64,000 bases of DNA from Rotaria sp. Silwood1 (taxonomy: Eukaryota > Rotifera > Eurotatoria > Philodinida > Philodinidae). The stretch covers positions 124,001 to 188,000 of the forward strand of contig CAJNOP010000227.1 in the NCBI GenBank assembly GCA_905250075.1. The letters run 5' to 3'. This document shows, one piece after another, positions 12,498 through 25,900 of the stretch. The notes below the pieces were generated by a model. It was not told where the DNA came from. It worked only from the letters and a program-made list of their open reading frames with translations, and searched no databases. The position numbers were made by a program, and so were the translations under genes. Each line of letters starts with the position of its first letter. Position 1 is the first letter of the stretch.

Positions 12498-14731
12498 TGC
12501 AAGGAAACTTCTTTTTTTCTTTTTCTTTGTATTTGCATCGATGTCGTTTAAAATAAATTAACTCAACAATATACTTAAACATGAACAACATCATAGGCCG
12601 ACTAGACATATGCCTCTCGTGGATCGAGTACTTCAGCATTTATTTTGAAAACTTCTATTTCAATGTTATATAACGAAGCTGAAAAGGAAGTTTTGTTGAA
12701 AAAAAAGATCTTGAACGTGCTCCATTATTGATATATCACAAATATTATAGAACCATTGGGACATATAACTATTAATAAAAACATTCTTCCTTATAATTAA
12801 CTAAAAATTATTTTTCACTAGAGATATATGAGCTTTACTCCTTAATAACAAACAAATGCTCAATATATATCTTCTTTTTGAGAGAAAATATAAAGTTTCA
12901 AAAATATTTATCAATTTATCTCTCCTATGAATATATCGCGACTGATAGCAATTAATATTTTTTCATCACAACATATTTATCTGACAAATCGAAGGTGACA
13001 TTGATAAAAATCTGTTCATATCTACTCAAATAAAATATCCCAATTATATTTCATTTATTTTTATTTAGCTAGAAATTCATAATAAATTTGAACTAGTACT
13101 TCTTCATTATATTCTATATGCATTCATCAAATACAAAAAAAAAAAAACAGAACTTGAAATGATATCCAGTATGTGTAGCATATTCGATAGAAGATATATA
13201 AAAAGGATCAAAGGAATGATTCATTTGAATAATTTACTTTTTTTTTATATGTGTCGATAGGATTTTTATGTCATATGAAAATAGTACACATAATTACATA
13301 TGTATATCTAAATATGTACAAAACTATTCATTGATCATAACAAAAATATACTATGGTATCTGGTTGATATAGTTATATATATATATATATATGTGTGTGT
13401 ATGTATATAACGTGAGTACGTGTCATATACACTTCATCTCATATTGATTAAATGAGAATATATTCATTGCATGTACGTGTGTCTCTATGTGAAGTCTATA
13501 ATGATCGGATAATGAAGGATCGATTCATTCGTGTGTATTCGTGTGCCGAGACGCATCAAATCGGCTACTAAAAAAAATGAACGAATATGCATAGACATAT
13601 TGTGAACATCTCTAGTGATTCTAATCTTTTAACTGTTTAACATATATTTCTCGTTTTTTTTCTTCTCTCCCTCTTCTTTTGTATGATATCTTCGAGATAC
13701 ATTTAGTTATGCCCATTGATTCATCCTGTTTTATATTCATCAATGACTGTCGAAGTTCAAGGTAGAGTGGGTAAGGTATATCTTGTGTTTGCATAAGTTA
13801 TTTATAAGTGGCTGTATGACACAAAAAAAAAAGAAGAGAGAAAATGAAGTGACGATAAGAAAATGAATAAATACATCCACACATTGAACGTCCCTCAACA
13901 CGAATACTCCTACGACGTAACCTTTATGTGTGTTGCTATTCATCAAACTATTGATGATTAAGCAGTCGATGAGAGAAAAGATAGCCAGACAATAGACAAA
14001 GCGAACAAAAGACCAAAAGAGAGAGAGAGAGGGGAAAGAAAAAAAAAAAAAAGAAAAAGTCTATCGGACAATACTCATGAGAGTACCATACTTTCGGTAC
14101 GAGAGAGAAAAAAAAAAAGAAAAACTTTATATCGCTCACCACTTCGAACACCTATAGACATTCTTTAAATTTCATTCATTTTTTAAGACTAAACCATTTC
14201 TATCAACTATGATGACATGCTGATATTGAGTGAATGAGAGTTTGTTTATGCCATCAACAAGGTTATCTATTCATTAGTACTGTTTGTGAGTCTAGCAATC
14301 TGAATGTTTATTCTTATCATTTCTTATATCAAGCTTGTCTTGTTTCTTTCTTCCAATAAACATTCAGAACTAGTAATGAATTTTTCACACCCTTCAGTTT
14401 AATCCACTAAGAACATTATTACGGTGAGTTGAACACACACGTTATAGAAGAGGGAAAAAAGAAAAAAGGTAAAATAAATCATAATTTGACCGTAAAATAC
14501 ACAGCAACGTTCACCGGTCGGTCATTTTTTTTTTCTTTCTACATGTCATGCGTGAAGTAGTACTTACTACTTCGTTATGAATTTTCACGCATAACATTAC
14601 ATCATACATCACAACTGACGTTGTTCAATCAATTTACATATATATGAATAAAATAGACAAGTAGAGAAACAGTAGATATTTTTTATTTTTATTTTTTTTT
14701 CTTTTAAAGATATTTTTAATTATAAATAAAA
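12498..14731. other. Non-coding region between GNPNAT1 and the MRL gene
   Basis: It contains a TA/TG microsatellite at about 13371-13410, GA-rich runs near 14020-14120 and many oligo-T tracts. The last part is presumably the MRL promoter. A tract ending in CTTTTAAAG at 14701-14709 is an acceptor 22 nt before the next ATG. No coding evidence was found. Confidence 0.4.
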
Positions 14732-17700
14732 ATGTATCATCGAATGTATTTACGTCGATCTTCAATGTCTAGTATAAGTGAAGAATCTGAAATGGATGAT
14801 AATGATCAACGTGATGAAAATTTTATGCTAAATAATAAGCATAGTAATGAAAAACAAAATGAATTATCAATTAATTTAAATGTTGAAAATTGTCTTGGTG
14901 ATTTAAATACTTTAAAAGAAGTAAGACTACTTTTCTTTTTTTTTCATTGTGTCATACTTCCTCTTGATTGATCATTCCAATTCATAAGAAACAGACACTT
15001 CTTTGAATTATGATTGATGACAAAGACTGTTACTTTTCTGTTCAGTCAATGCATTTATTTCGGTGTCAGATTGTTAAAGCGAATGTGTAATAGATTTATG
15101 AGTTTCTACTTTCCATCTGGCACCGAAACAGTTATAAACTGATTAACATAATAGGCTAGAATGTTTTATTGACATTATTTAGTTTCTAAAGATAAGGCGA
15201 TTTAATAGAAGAAGAAAAAAAAGAAGAGTTGTCATCTAATTTCATGTCTGTCTCAGTACTTTGTAAAAGATAAACATTGAATATGATGTGTATAGAATCT
15301 TATTTTATTTATATTATAGGAAATTCGAGAAGCTTATGAAGAATTATCAACATTAGAACGACAAGCTCGAAGTAAAACAACACTATCACCAATAATATCT
15401 AATATAAATCAAGGTAATTTTTTATTTTATTTTTGTTGTAAAATAAATAAATAAATATTAATTTATGATCACGTAATACCCATTAGAAAGAAAGGAAATA
15501 CACATTGAGGCATAATATAAATGATTATGTATTGACGAAATGCTCATAGCTAAAAATTTGTTTTTTTTACATTTCCTCTGGAGAGTTCACTTTTTTTTTA
15601 ATGCTACATCATCAGAACGAAGAAGTGTAATATACTTATGAATTAAATAAAATATTCTGCAGCACTTGACAAAAAAAAAAAAATCTTACTGAAAGGAAAC
15701 AAATTAAAATATTCTACGTTTTTTTTTTTTCATTTTTAGAAAATGATCTTGACATATTACTTGATCAACTTCATAAACTTGAACAACGATTAGATGAAAG
15801 AAAAATATTTTCTAATGAAAAAAATTTATCAAAAAAAAAATCTATTTCATCAACAATAATTGAACAATTCAATGAACTTGATCAAACATTAGCTACATTA
15901 ACTAATACATTAAATAATATTGAAATTGAATTTGTTGATTCTGGTAATAGTTCATCATCATCAGCTATAAGTGATTTAAATAGAAATCATCATCATCATC
16001 AAAATGGAAATGAAGAACATTTTTCTGATAGTGGTCTATCTCAATCAACAGATTCAATTAATTTACCATTAATAAGTCAACAAATATCAAATGCTTCTAG
16101 TGTAAATAAAAAAAAAAAAAAACAAAATTTTTAAAAAAAGTTCTTTTTTTTTGTAAATAGGTTATATCATGTGATACATTAAAAAATAATAATGAAGAAA
16201 ATCAAATACGTTTAGCATTAGAAAAAATACATGAAGCAAATATAAAAAAATTATTTGTTAAAATTTATAATGAAGATCAATCAACAAAAAATATTTTAAT
16301 TGATGAAACAATGTCTATATATCAAATATTAATATTACTTATTCATAAATATCATTTAAAACCAACAATAAATTATTCAATTGTTGAAGATTTACCTGAT
16401 CTATATTTATATCGTATATTTGAAGATCATCAAAATTTAATAAATGATGGTTTAATTTATTGGTCACGTGATACACATAATCGAATATGTTTTCAAGAAA
16501 ATGAAAATAAATATATGTTATTTCAAGAACCAAAAAAAATTTTTTCATCTAATAATAAATTTATTGATGATATTTTAACTGATTATATATCAACAGATAC
16601 AATTATTTTACCTGATAATATAACAAGTATACTTTATATAAAAGATAAAAATCGAAAAATATGGAAAAAATATACATGTATTTTACGTCAATCAGGTATT
16701 TATCAAATACCAAAAACTTCATCAATGAAACAAGATCTTATTTGTTTACTTAAATTTGATACAAATATACAATTATATTATGCTAATAATTGGATTGAAT
16801 ATTTACGATCACCAACATCATATGGTTTTGCATTAAAACATGCACATATACAAAAAAAATCTAATAAATATATACATTATTTATGTACAAATACATATGA
16901 TGAATATCAACGTTGGATAAATGGTATACGTATTATTTTATATGGTGTACAATTATATAGAAATTATCAACAAATGATTAAAGTTGTTAATGATGAAATT
17001 GATAATCTTGTTAATCTATTACCTAATCAACATTATTTTAATTTTATTACACCAACAACATCAGTAATTCAACAATCTATTTCAAGTATTTCTTTACCAA
17101 TTAATCAAATTATTTCTAATTCAACAGATAAACATAATATACTTATTGATATTGATAGTACATCTACAAAATATATGTCCTATTCATTAGGTATGTTACT
17201 TAAATTTACAAATGAATTTGATAATTTATAAGATAAATATTTAATGAAAATATTTTTTATTCGATGTGTAAGAAAAAAAGAAAAATGTCAATAGTATATT
17301 TGAAGTTAGTACAATTTATCAACATTTTAAAGAGTTTCTGAAAAGAATAGTATTCCATTTTAAATTTTAAAATATTCGAAATGATATACTGAGAATTTCA
17401 AACGAAGTATCTCGTAGATTCATAACATTTTTTAAACGGAAAATAATACTTTCGTTTTTTTCCTAAATAGATCGTCTTAAAACATCAAATACATCATTTA
17501 CACGTTCATCATCATTTCATTCTTCTAAAACAAATAAAACTGAAGAAAAAACGTATCGTACTAAATCAACTTCACCACCTGATACTTCTCCAATAAAAAC
17601 TCATGGTCTAATATTTAAACGTTCAAAATCAGCTAAAGAAATTTCTTCACAATTATCAACAACACAACGTTCAAAATCAAATAAAATTTCATCTTCATCA

Positions 17701-17919
17701 TCGATTATACCATTTATTAATCAGTGTATACAACCAGATAAAGCACGTATTCATATTAAACCACCAAAACGACCACCACCACCAATTCCATCTAAATCAT
17801 CACCAAGTATTAGTAATCATATATATGATTCATTACAAGATACATCAATGCTAATCAATGAAAGCAATCGAACAGTGTCTATGTCTCGTTCGGTACCTAT
17901 CAGAGTAACAGAACTATAG
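14732..17919 (+). CDS. MRL-family adaptor (Mig-10/RIAM/lamellipodin) with RA-PH module
   Basis: Five exons, 14732-14920, 15320-15413, 15740-16101, 16161-17190 and 17471-17919, give 707 residues with all phases consistent. The diagnostic part is the tandem RA-PH module of MRL proteins. The Ras-association domain spans about residues 247-335 (including SIVEDLPDLYLYRIFEDHQN), and the PH domain about 370-475 (IWKKYTCILRQSGIYQIPK, LKHAHIQKK, RWINGIRI). Family members bind Rap/Ras GTPases and phosphoinositides and link them to Ena/VASP and talin at the leading edge. The N-terminal third is Ser/Asp-rich with predicted coiled coil (about 100-130). The C-terminus is short and basic with one proline run (PPKRPPPPIP), so fewer Ena/VASP or SH3 sites than in vertebrate lamellipodin. 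The exon 4 donor GTATGT at 17191 is preferred over read-through to the stop at 17229. Confidence 0.9.
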
Positions 17920-18529
17920 AACATAAAACAAATTCAACTTTAACAAAAAAAAAAAAAATGTTATTAACCGGTGATCTATACTTGCACGTTATTAGTATCA
18001 AAAGCCGAAGTGCCTTCTTATCATTGTATATTCTTACATACAATGATCATGATTTTTTCTTTTTTTTTCCGAAAATTTTCCATCTGAATATGAATCACTT
18101 GTATTTAGTTTTATTCACTAAGTTCTTTTATTGTTTTTTTGGTATGATTTTTCATGATAAAGTAAATATCTCTATGGCTAATAATCACATAATTCATTTG
18201 TTGTCAAAGGCTTTTTTGAAATCATGTCATGAATATATTCTGGAAGAAAAAGTAGAAGACACAAAAAAAAACTCTATACAAAGTCAACAGATAGAGATTA
18301 ATGTGTACATCTTTGTTTTTTGTTCTCTGACAATCAAAAAAAAGAAAATATGACTAATTAAACAGTAACAACAAATAGGTAATAACAACATCTACACATA
18401 TATAAATTAAGAATTATTATCTTTGCACAATATTGATACTGACATTTATATATATAGAAAAAATTCATTCGACAGACACAAAGGTAACATACAAGGATAT
18501 GTTATGTTAAATAGACAAGAATATTTCAT
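17920..18529. other. Convergent 3' region between the MRL and the helical-protein genes
   Basis: The 3' ends of two convergent genes face each other here. An open frame at 17958-18353 has no family resemblance and is rich in Phe from oligo-T, so it is not called. Confidence 0.4.
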
Positions 18530-21500
18530 TTATTGATTATTGAAACGTGAACTTCGTCGTTGTATACGTTCTTGTTTGCAACTACTCGGTACAACGAATA
18601 AATCGCTATATGAAGGTAAATTATCATCATCATTATCAGGTGTGTCTGAAAAAATAAAAAAAAAAGTTTTGAAGAACATTTCTTGTATATTTTACTGAAA
18701 AGATATTAATATCTGTTATTATTAATGGATATATATTTCTCATGAGAAATCTTATTTTTCATCAACAATTATCTTTCTTAAAAATAGAACAACAAAAAGA
18801 ATGAGGAAATCACTTCATGTAAATATTCCTCATTAGGTAGAATCTGTTGAATTGAATTCGCTAGTTATTTGTTCAATCCTTTTCAAAGTTTTATTATCGA
18901 TAGAGACTCATTTAGATCTGAATTGAGAACTTAACATCTTGCTACGAAACGATATTCAAGTAAACGTTCTAGATAAAAATGAAGCTCAGAAAAGCAGATC
19001 ATCTTTTAACAAGCATCGTTGGATCAAATAACAAATGAAAAAGATTGTTCCTTAAGGAACTCCATCGTTTTTGCAAAAGCCGTAGTTAGAATCAGGATGC
19101 AAAAAACTATATTAAATTACACTCAAGATAGTTGTGTTTGGTTCAAGTTTTTGAGTTGGTCATACTAAGAAAAGGATTTTGTATATCTGAAACATTTAAA
19201 GCTGCTCAGAAATTGAAATTTTTTAGTTTTAAGTTCGAACTCCTCGTGACAAATTTGAACGCAAGAATCCCTGAAAGGTGAGGATGTTCATTTTATTTTT
19301 GACTTCTTCACACCACTATATGACCCAATCTTCTTACATCCACATGTTTATATGTAAAATATATCAATGATCGAGAGAAGTGAAAAGGCAATCAACTGCG
19401 TCGGTTATGAAACAAGAGAAAAATCACACATATAGAGAGTGATTAAATATGAATAGAATGATTGCATGTTGTTAATACGAACGAGATAAGAATAGGATGT
19501 CACATTTCATTACATCATTCCTATGTGTTGATGATCAATGGTCGATCATTGTTGAGCAATAATATTATTCAAAGAATTTATTAAAACCAATACTATGAAA
19601 ATATCTTAACAATTTGATTTGAGTAATTCGTACAAAATACATTGTATCAAATTGATATTCATTTAACAAACATTCAATCAAACGAATGTCTATTTGGAAT
19701 TATTCTAGATTAGATTTCAAAATTTTGAATTCGAAACTATGTTCATCCTACAGACTCATAAGGACTTGAAGACCTTAGCTTATTGCTCTGGAGATATATG
19801 AAACATTTCTCAGAAACACCTGAAAATTTGATTTACTTCTATCTTGAAATAAGAACATAAAATCTGCCAATGTATATGAGCGATATAAAATACACGTTTG
19901 ATTCAAAGTTTCCAATCGAAATTCGGAAATTGGTGTTCCTGAACCACAGCATTCATTTAACTACCGTAAAAGTTCAATTTTGTCGGCAGTAATAAGGAAT
20001 AATTCTTTGGTTTCCAACAGCCTAACGAGACAATCTTTACAGCTGCTTCGTTCCAATTTCAATGACTGTATTCTAATAAACAGCCTAAAAAGATTTGGAT
20101 TGCTATTGATACTTAAGTAAACTATCTAGTTTTGACCTAAAGAGAGCTCAATTACATTACATTCAATACATCTTAAAAGTTTCATATTTTGAAGAAATGT
20201 TGTTTAAATCTTCTGAGTTTTTTATGAAAACTAATCTATTGAATTCTCTATATACGCAAAGTAGTTTAGTCAAAAACCAATGAGAACTCCAATACTGTTA
20301 GGACTTTTATCAGAACATTCTGTAACAAAAAAACATCATTGAAATCGAAAGAAATGCTTCCGGTAAGCTATGCTAACGATGAACTTATGTCTTAGATCTT
20401 CGATATCAATTAAATTACTTTGAAATCGATCATTATGTGGAGTAATCATCATTGATTCATGTTGTGGCATTTGTGCACTAGCAGTAGTTGCTGAAGGAAT
20501 CATAGAAGGATATTGTGGAATAAAACATGCATTTTGTTCTCGTAATGATTGTCCATGTGAACGAGCTGCTGCTTCAGTTATTTCAGATGAATAGAGAGAA
20601 TCTAACAGCAAAAACAAAAAACTCAAATAAAACAAATATATAAGTTCAAAAAAAAAACATATTTTACTTGATAGCACGAATTGATTATTAAGAAATTTTG
20701 GTCGTTTAGAATTAGGTAAAGAATTTGGATCATTTGGTGCTCTATCAAGCATAATACGTAACATAGTATCGATTTCTTTTCGAGTTTGTGAACTATTAGT
20801 ATTAAAATTAGGTAATCCAGTATTTGCATCATTCTCATCAGAAGATAATTGATCAATAAAATTCTATTGAAAAGAAAACTAATTCTTTAAAAAACATAAA
20901 TATTCTTATTATAATACTTGAAGTTTTTCAAGTATAGCTATTTGAATTCTAAGATTGTATAAACCAATGTCACAATAAGATGATAAACCATATTTTAATT
21001 CAGTAATTGCTAATTTTTTATGTTTAAACCATTCGAATTCAACTGTAATAATAGAAATAGAAAAATGACAAAAATTATATTTTTATTTGATAAATTTATT
21101 AAACCTTTATTAAATAATTGATTTTTTGTATGATCAGAACAATGATTTGTTACAGCTTCTTCAAAAACAGATTTGACTTTATCAAAATCATTTGATAGAT
21201 TATTATTTAATTTTTCTAATGATTGTTGAAGTGAATTCATAGCATATTCTATTTCAATATAAAACAAAATTACTAAATTTGATATTAGTCAGTCTTTTTT
21301 TTTTTTTCATTACCATTAAATATTCGTGATGATAATTGATGTCGCATTGCTAATGAATCAATTAGACTACTAATTTCCTAGATAATTGAAAAATAGTAAA
21401 TATATTTTCAAAAGCAAGTGTAGATATCGGTATGAGACGTTGCAAAAATCTACATCCATACTCTAACGAGAGAAGGTCACCAACTGTTCAATCGCTTTTT

Positions 21501-22513
21501 AGTCGGAACTATGTGCATCATGTAGGTCCTAATGAGCTATGAATACCCTGAAAAGAGTTCGGGCGGCTAGATTATTATTGTCGAGATAATGCATTTTTAT
21601 GGTATTTTTAACTAAGCACAATGCCGTAGTCCCCCTCAGGAACCAGAAAAACTGAGTTTCGAGTTTTGACTTGAAACTTTGTACAGAAACAGACCTCAGT
21701 GAGAGTAGTTTATTGTGAAAGTTTCAGGCCTTTTGGTTGTTCCTATCCTAAGATACAGCTAAAAAGGGTGTTTTTACACTGCTCGTATACCCTCGACAGG
21801 TTCCGATGTGCTTATTTCAGAATAGGAGCAACCAAAAGATCTGAAACTTTCAAAATAAGCCACTCTCATTGAGGTCTGTTTCTGTGCCAAACTTCAAAAC
21901 TCAGTTTTTTTGGTGCTCCTGAGGGGAACCACGGCGTTCTGCTTAACAATATCGTAAAAATGCAGTATCTCGACAGTAATGGGCTAGCCGCCCGAACTCT
22001 TTTCAGGGTATTCATAGCTCATTAGGACCTACATGATGCACATATTTCTTACTCAAAAGCGATTGAACAGTTGGTGACCTTCCCTCGTAAGTATTAAGCT
22101 AACGAACACATGTAAGTTCCACATGTTAGTCTCAAATGAGTTGTATGAACAAGTTTTTTTTTTCTTTCACATTAAAATACCTGTAAAGATTTACAATCTG
22201 ATAGTTGACCAATATCATTAATAAGTCGTGCAACTAAATATAAATAATAATTTGATGATAAAATAAAAGATTGATATTTACCATGTATATCAGAATCAGG
22301 ATTATCTATATTTCGTTGTGTACATTTTTTAGTTCGATTTATTTGATATATTGCTGCTTGTAATTTTTTACGATATTTTATTGTATTGTTCAAAAAAATT
22401 TCATTATTTTCACTTATTCTTTGTGATTTTCGTCTATGAAAAATAAAATTCAAGTAAATGAATTGATTATTTTTAATTTTTACTTACGTAAATCTTTTTC
22501 GCCAAGCAGACAT
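18530..22513 (-). CDS. Unrecognised helical protein, possibly BAR-like
   Basis: Nine exons on the minus strand: 22513-22488, 22433-22282, 22233-22181, 21377-21314, 21248-21105, 21042-20918, 20863-20668, 20601-20419 and 18645-18530. They join in phase to 352 residues starting MSAWRKRF. The first two thirds are predicted as long amphipathic helices with few Pro/Gly (for example around SLQQSLEKLNNNLSNDFDKV), which resembles a BAR or other curved helical bundle; that is a weak structural guess. The last third is Asn/Ser/Pro-rich and ends in an acidic DNDDDNLPSY patch and a basic tail. The 48-bp intron 22281-22234 is a multiple of three and leaves the frame open, so it could be retained. The least certain join is exon 8 to 9: the donor GTAATT at 20418 is followed by a 1.77-kb intron. 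Intron 3 carries a foldback element. Confidence 0.6.
21463..22091. mobile_element. Foldback MITE, copy 1 of a 0.63-kb family, in an intron
   Basis: The two halves are inverted copies of each other (arms about 300 bp). They start CT(A/T)ACGAG and continue with GAAGGTCACCAACTG and TTCAATCGC. A second, diverged copy of almost equal length lies at 62194-62823. No open frame for a transposase was seen. It is in intron 3 of the helical-protein gene. No clear target duplication was found. Confidence 0.8.
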
Positions 22514-22974
22514 TCTAAATGATGATTATTTTTCTATTTATCTTTTATTTGTAACAACAAAGCATCGATACACCAAAGTTGATAACTCATTCGATTGGAA
22601 ATCAATTTTAACTAATTGAAATTCAAGCGCTACAATCCATTTATCATTTATAACCACAATATATAACAAAAGATAGACAACTACAAATTATTTTTTTTCT
22701 ATTTTTAAATAAAAAAATCTAATTTTAGAATCATTGTATTATATTTCGAAAATTATTTTATTTTTTATTACCTGATTGATTATTTCTGTGACAGGTAAAA
22801 GAGTTCATAATTTCAATTGAATTCTCAACATGGCCGCTGTCAATTTTTCGGTACAAAGATGACCTTCGACCGGTGATCAACTGTGTTTTTGTTTTTCCTT
22901 TTTAAATATATCAATTGAATTAATTAGTTTTACTAAATTGAATTCTTTACTGTTTTATTACAGATTTTTTTATC
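22514..22974. promoter_or_regulatory. Divergent intergenic region (likely two-way promoter)
   Basis: Two genes start on opposite strands 461 bp apart. On the plus side a TGTTTTATTACAG acceptor ends at 22963, 11 nt before the ATG. On the minus side CATCATTTAG ends one base before the ATG. A less AT-rich patch at about 22826-22885 is the best candidate for shared control elements; I recognise no specific site. Confidence 0.4.
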
Positions 22975-25900
22975 ATGAGCGTATTTATACGTTTATGTAT
23001 ATCTCTTTTGTTATGTATACTTTTATTCGATAGAAGTCATTCACAATTTGAATGGATAAAATATGATAAAATCGATGAAATTATGAATCGTATGAATGCT
23101 GTTAATGGTCAGAATTGTTTTCAAAAGCAACCAAGTGAATTAGTATTACCTGAAGAAGCTGTTTATCAAAAACCATCAATTGAAATGCTTAAAAAAGATA
23201 TTATTATGAGAAATAGAACACAATTATTACATATAAGAAATATTGCTCATCGAAATGCACTTTTATATAGTTATCTATTTCAACGTTTATTTGATTTTGA
23301 AGAGCCCGGTCTTACTTATATACTTTTACATAATGCAGGTAATTAGAAACAAAAAAAATTGTTATAAAAATTTCTATTCTTATATATTATAGCTGATATA
23401 ACTGGTGGTCGAAGTATGATTAATGGTTCAGGAGTTTATTTTGATCAAGATAAATATTATCCACATTGGTATAAAAACTTTTTTAATAAAACAATTCCAT
23501 TATTTGGTCCATATGCTTGGCGAGCTGATGATTTCTACGGTAAAATAAAAACAAAAAAATTTTCAGTTTTGTAAAAAACTTTTAAAAAAATTTGCTGTTG
23601 TTTTGTAGATGCATTTAATTGGAGAAATGAATGGACAAATCACACTATTCAAGAAGAAGATAGTGGTGCAGGTCGAAATCATCAATATACGTCACGTTAT
23701 AATCGAAGAAATGAATGGTATAGTAAATGGTTACCAGATCAAACACGAAATGATCAAGGACGAGGTAAAAACAACTATTCACTTTTTATCTACTAGAAAA
23801 CATTTCTAACGAGTTAAAAACTATGATTTTGTACAGTTTTCGAATATGGACCTTGCCGGATTAGGTGAACTATCTTGAATCAAAATACCATATATGTTGT
23901 TCTTCATTAGTTATAATGCTTTATGTATCAATAATCAGCACAGCATGTATCCCTAATGAACTAATATAAACAGATCTTTTATGAATGGAAAAAATTTCTT
24001 TTCCGATTTGTATTCCTAGTGTCCACATTAGATTTATGCAGATTTTTTGAAAGACTCATAAATGATTGAAGTCGACTTTTTTGTAAAACGATGACTTGTC
24101 TACAAAATGTAATATTGAACTAAGTTGTAGCTTCTATTCAAGTGGAAAGATGAAAAGTAGATTCAAATAGTTGATTTTGTTGTGTAGCTTCTGATTTACA
24201 AGTTGATATATTAATAATGATCTTAACTTTTAGTTTCGCATTACAATAGTGAAAATACAAAAATTATTTGTTCAAACCAATATTTTTTTGAGCTTTCCAA
24301 AGATTATTTCACTATTCTCAAACAAAATTTCTAGGCTCATATTTGAAAAGAATCCAAAATCATAATTTTTAACTCGTTCAAAAGAGAACAAACATCTTGT
24401 CTAAGAAATCTAAAAATGCATATCTTATTTCTTTTGTCTTATAGGTAAACCAGTGCATACCGTTCAATTATTACTAGCTGAGCGAATGTATAAACTTCGT
24501 GATGTACCACAAAATTTTGAATTCTATGGACCACCACATCCAGAAGATCCACAAGGTAAGTTTATTAATGATAATACGTTCTAAAAATTTTTTGTTTTAT
24601 TTATCAAGGTCCAACTCTATGGACACGTCCATATTTTGATTGTGGTCGATCAGACAAATGGATAATTAGTGCTGTTTCACCTATTGTCGACATATATCCA
24701 CGACATACGGAATATCGACATTTACAATCGATGCGTAATTTAGCAGTTGCTGTAACTCATATTGATTTTCTTATGACAGATATTAATCAATGTATTGAAG
24801 TTGGTCCAACAAGTGCACAAACAAATGATCCACAATCGAAACAACCAAATTTATTTGCTGGTACAGATAAATGTAAACCAACAACACGTTGTGAACCATT
24901 ATTTGGTTTTGGATTTCGACGTGGTGGTTATCAATGTCTTTGTCAACCTGGTTTTCGTTATCCACCATATCAAGATGGACCATTTCAAGGTTATATTATT
25001 GAAAAAGCTACAAAAGAAGAATATGAAAAAAATTTCGATTGTCTTAAAGTTGAATGTATGTATTATATCAATTATGTTTTGTTTACTATAATGATAATTA
25101 AATATTTTTAAGTTAATATAAGATATTCATAATGGAGAGCTTTGAGAATTTTATTTAACTAAATATTTAATTCAAGTCCAAATACTATTTTGAATTGTCG
25201 TTGCATTCCCACAACTTTCCCTCAGAAAAGTTATTTGCATCGCAAGAAAATTGCTTTTTAGCAATGTTATGATAAATTTGCTTTGTAATGCTGATAACTT
25301 TAAATGTGGTAATCCATAATTTGATTCAAAAATTTGTACATTGTAAGATGGCACTCTTAAGAATTAATTTTTACATAATTTTCAACGACCTGAAAACTAT
25401 CCTATGTGACTTTTCAGAAATTTTCCTCTCAGTCCATCTATGAAATTTCGATGTGGAATGTATTTGATAGAGAGAGAATTTCATCAGTTATTCAAATAAT
25501 TATTTTGATTTCAGTTCAGGATTAATCTTGATCTGTCTAAGCTTTTTATCATAGATAAAGCGCCTAGAATAAGAAAACATATTTGATCTTACGTATTTCT
25601 AGTGTTTCAACTTTTTTATGATCAATTTATCTGATTTTAAATGAATTTAATTCTGTTTTCTTTTAGTATATTTACAAGTTCCACAAAACTTCTATCAATC
25701 AAATATCGAAGTATTTGCTTCACGTACACGTCGATCAATTGATTACAATGGTAATATGTCAAATGAATCAATTTATTATGATTTAAGTAAAGATCCTATT
25801 CTACCACCACTCATTGAATCTAGTAGGTTTAATCTTTTGTTTTTCTCAATCACATATATATATATTTTCTTATTTCAGTTCCAAAAGTAAATCCAATAGC

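Noticed and set aside
13740..14151. Two minus-strand open frames rich in Phe and Leu
   Set aside because: Created by oligo-A and GA runs read on the opposite strand.
17958..18353. 131-codon open frame after the MRL gene
   Set aside because: Begins in the 3' flank, includes oligo-T-derived Phe runs, no resemblance to any family.
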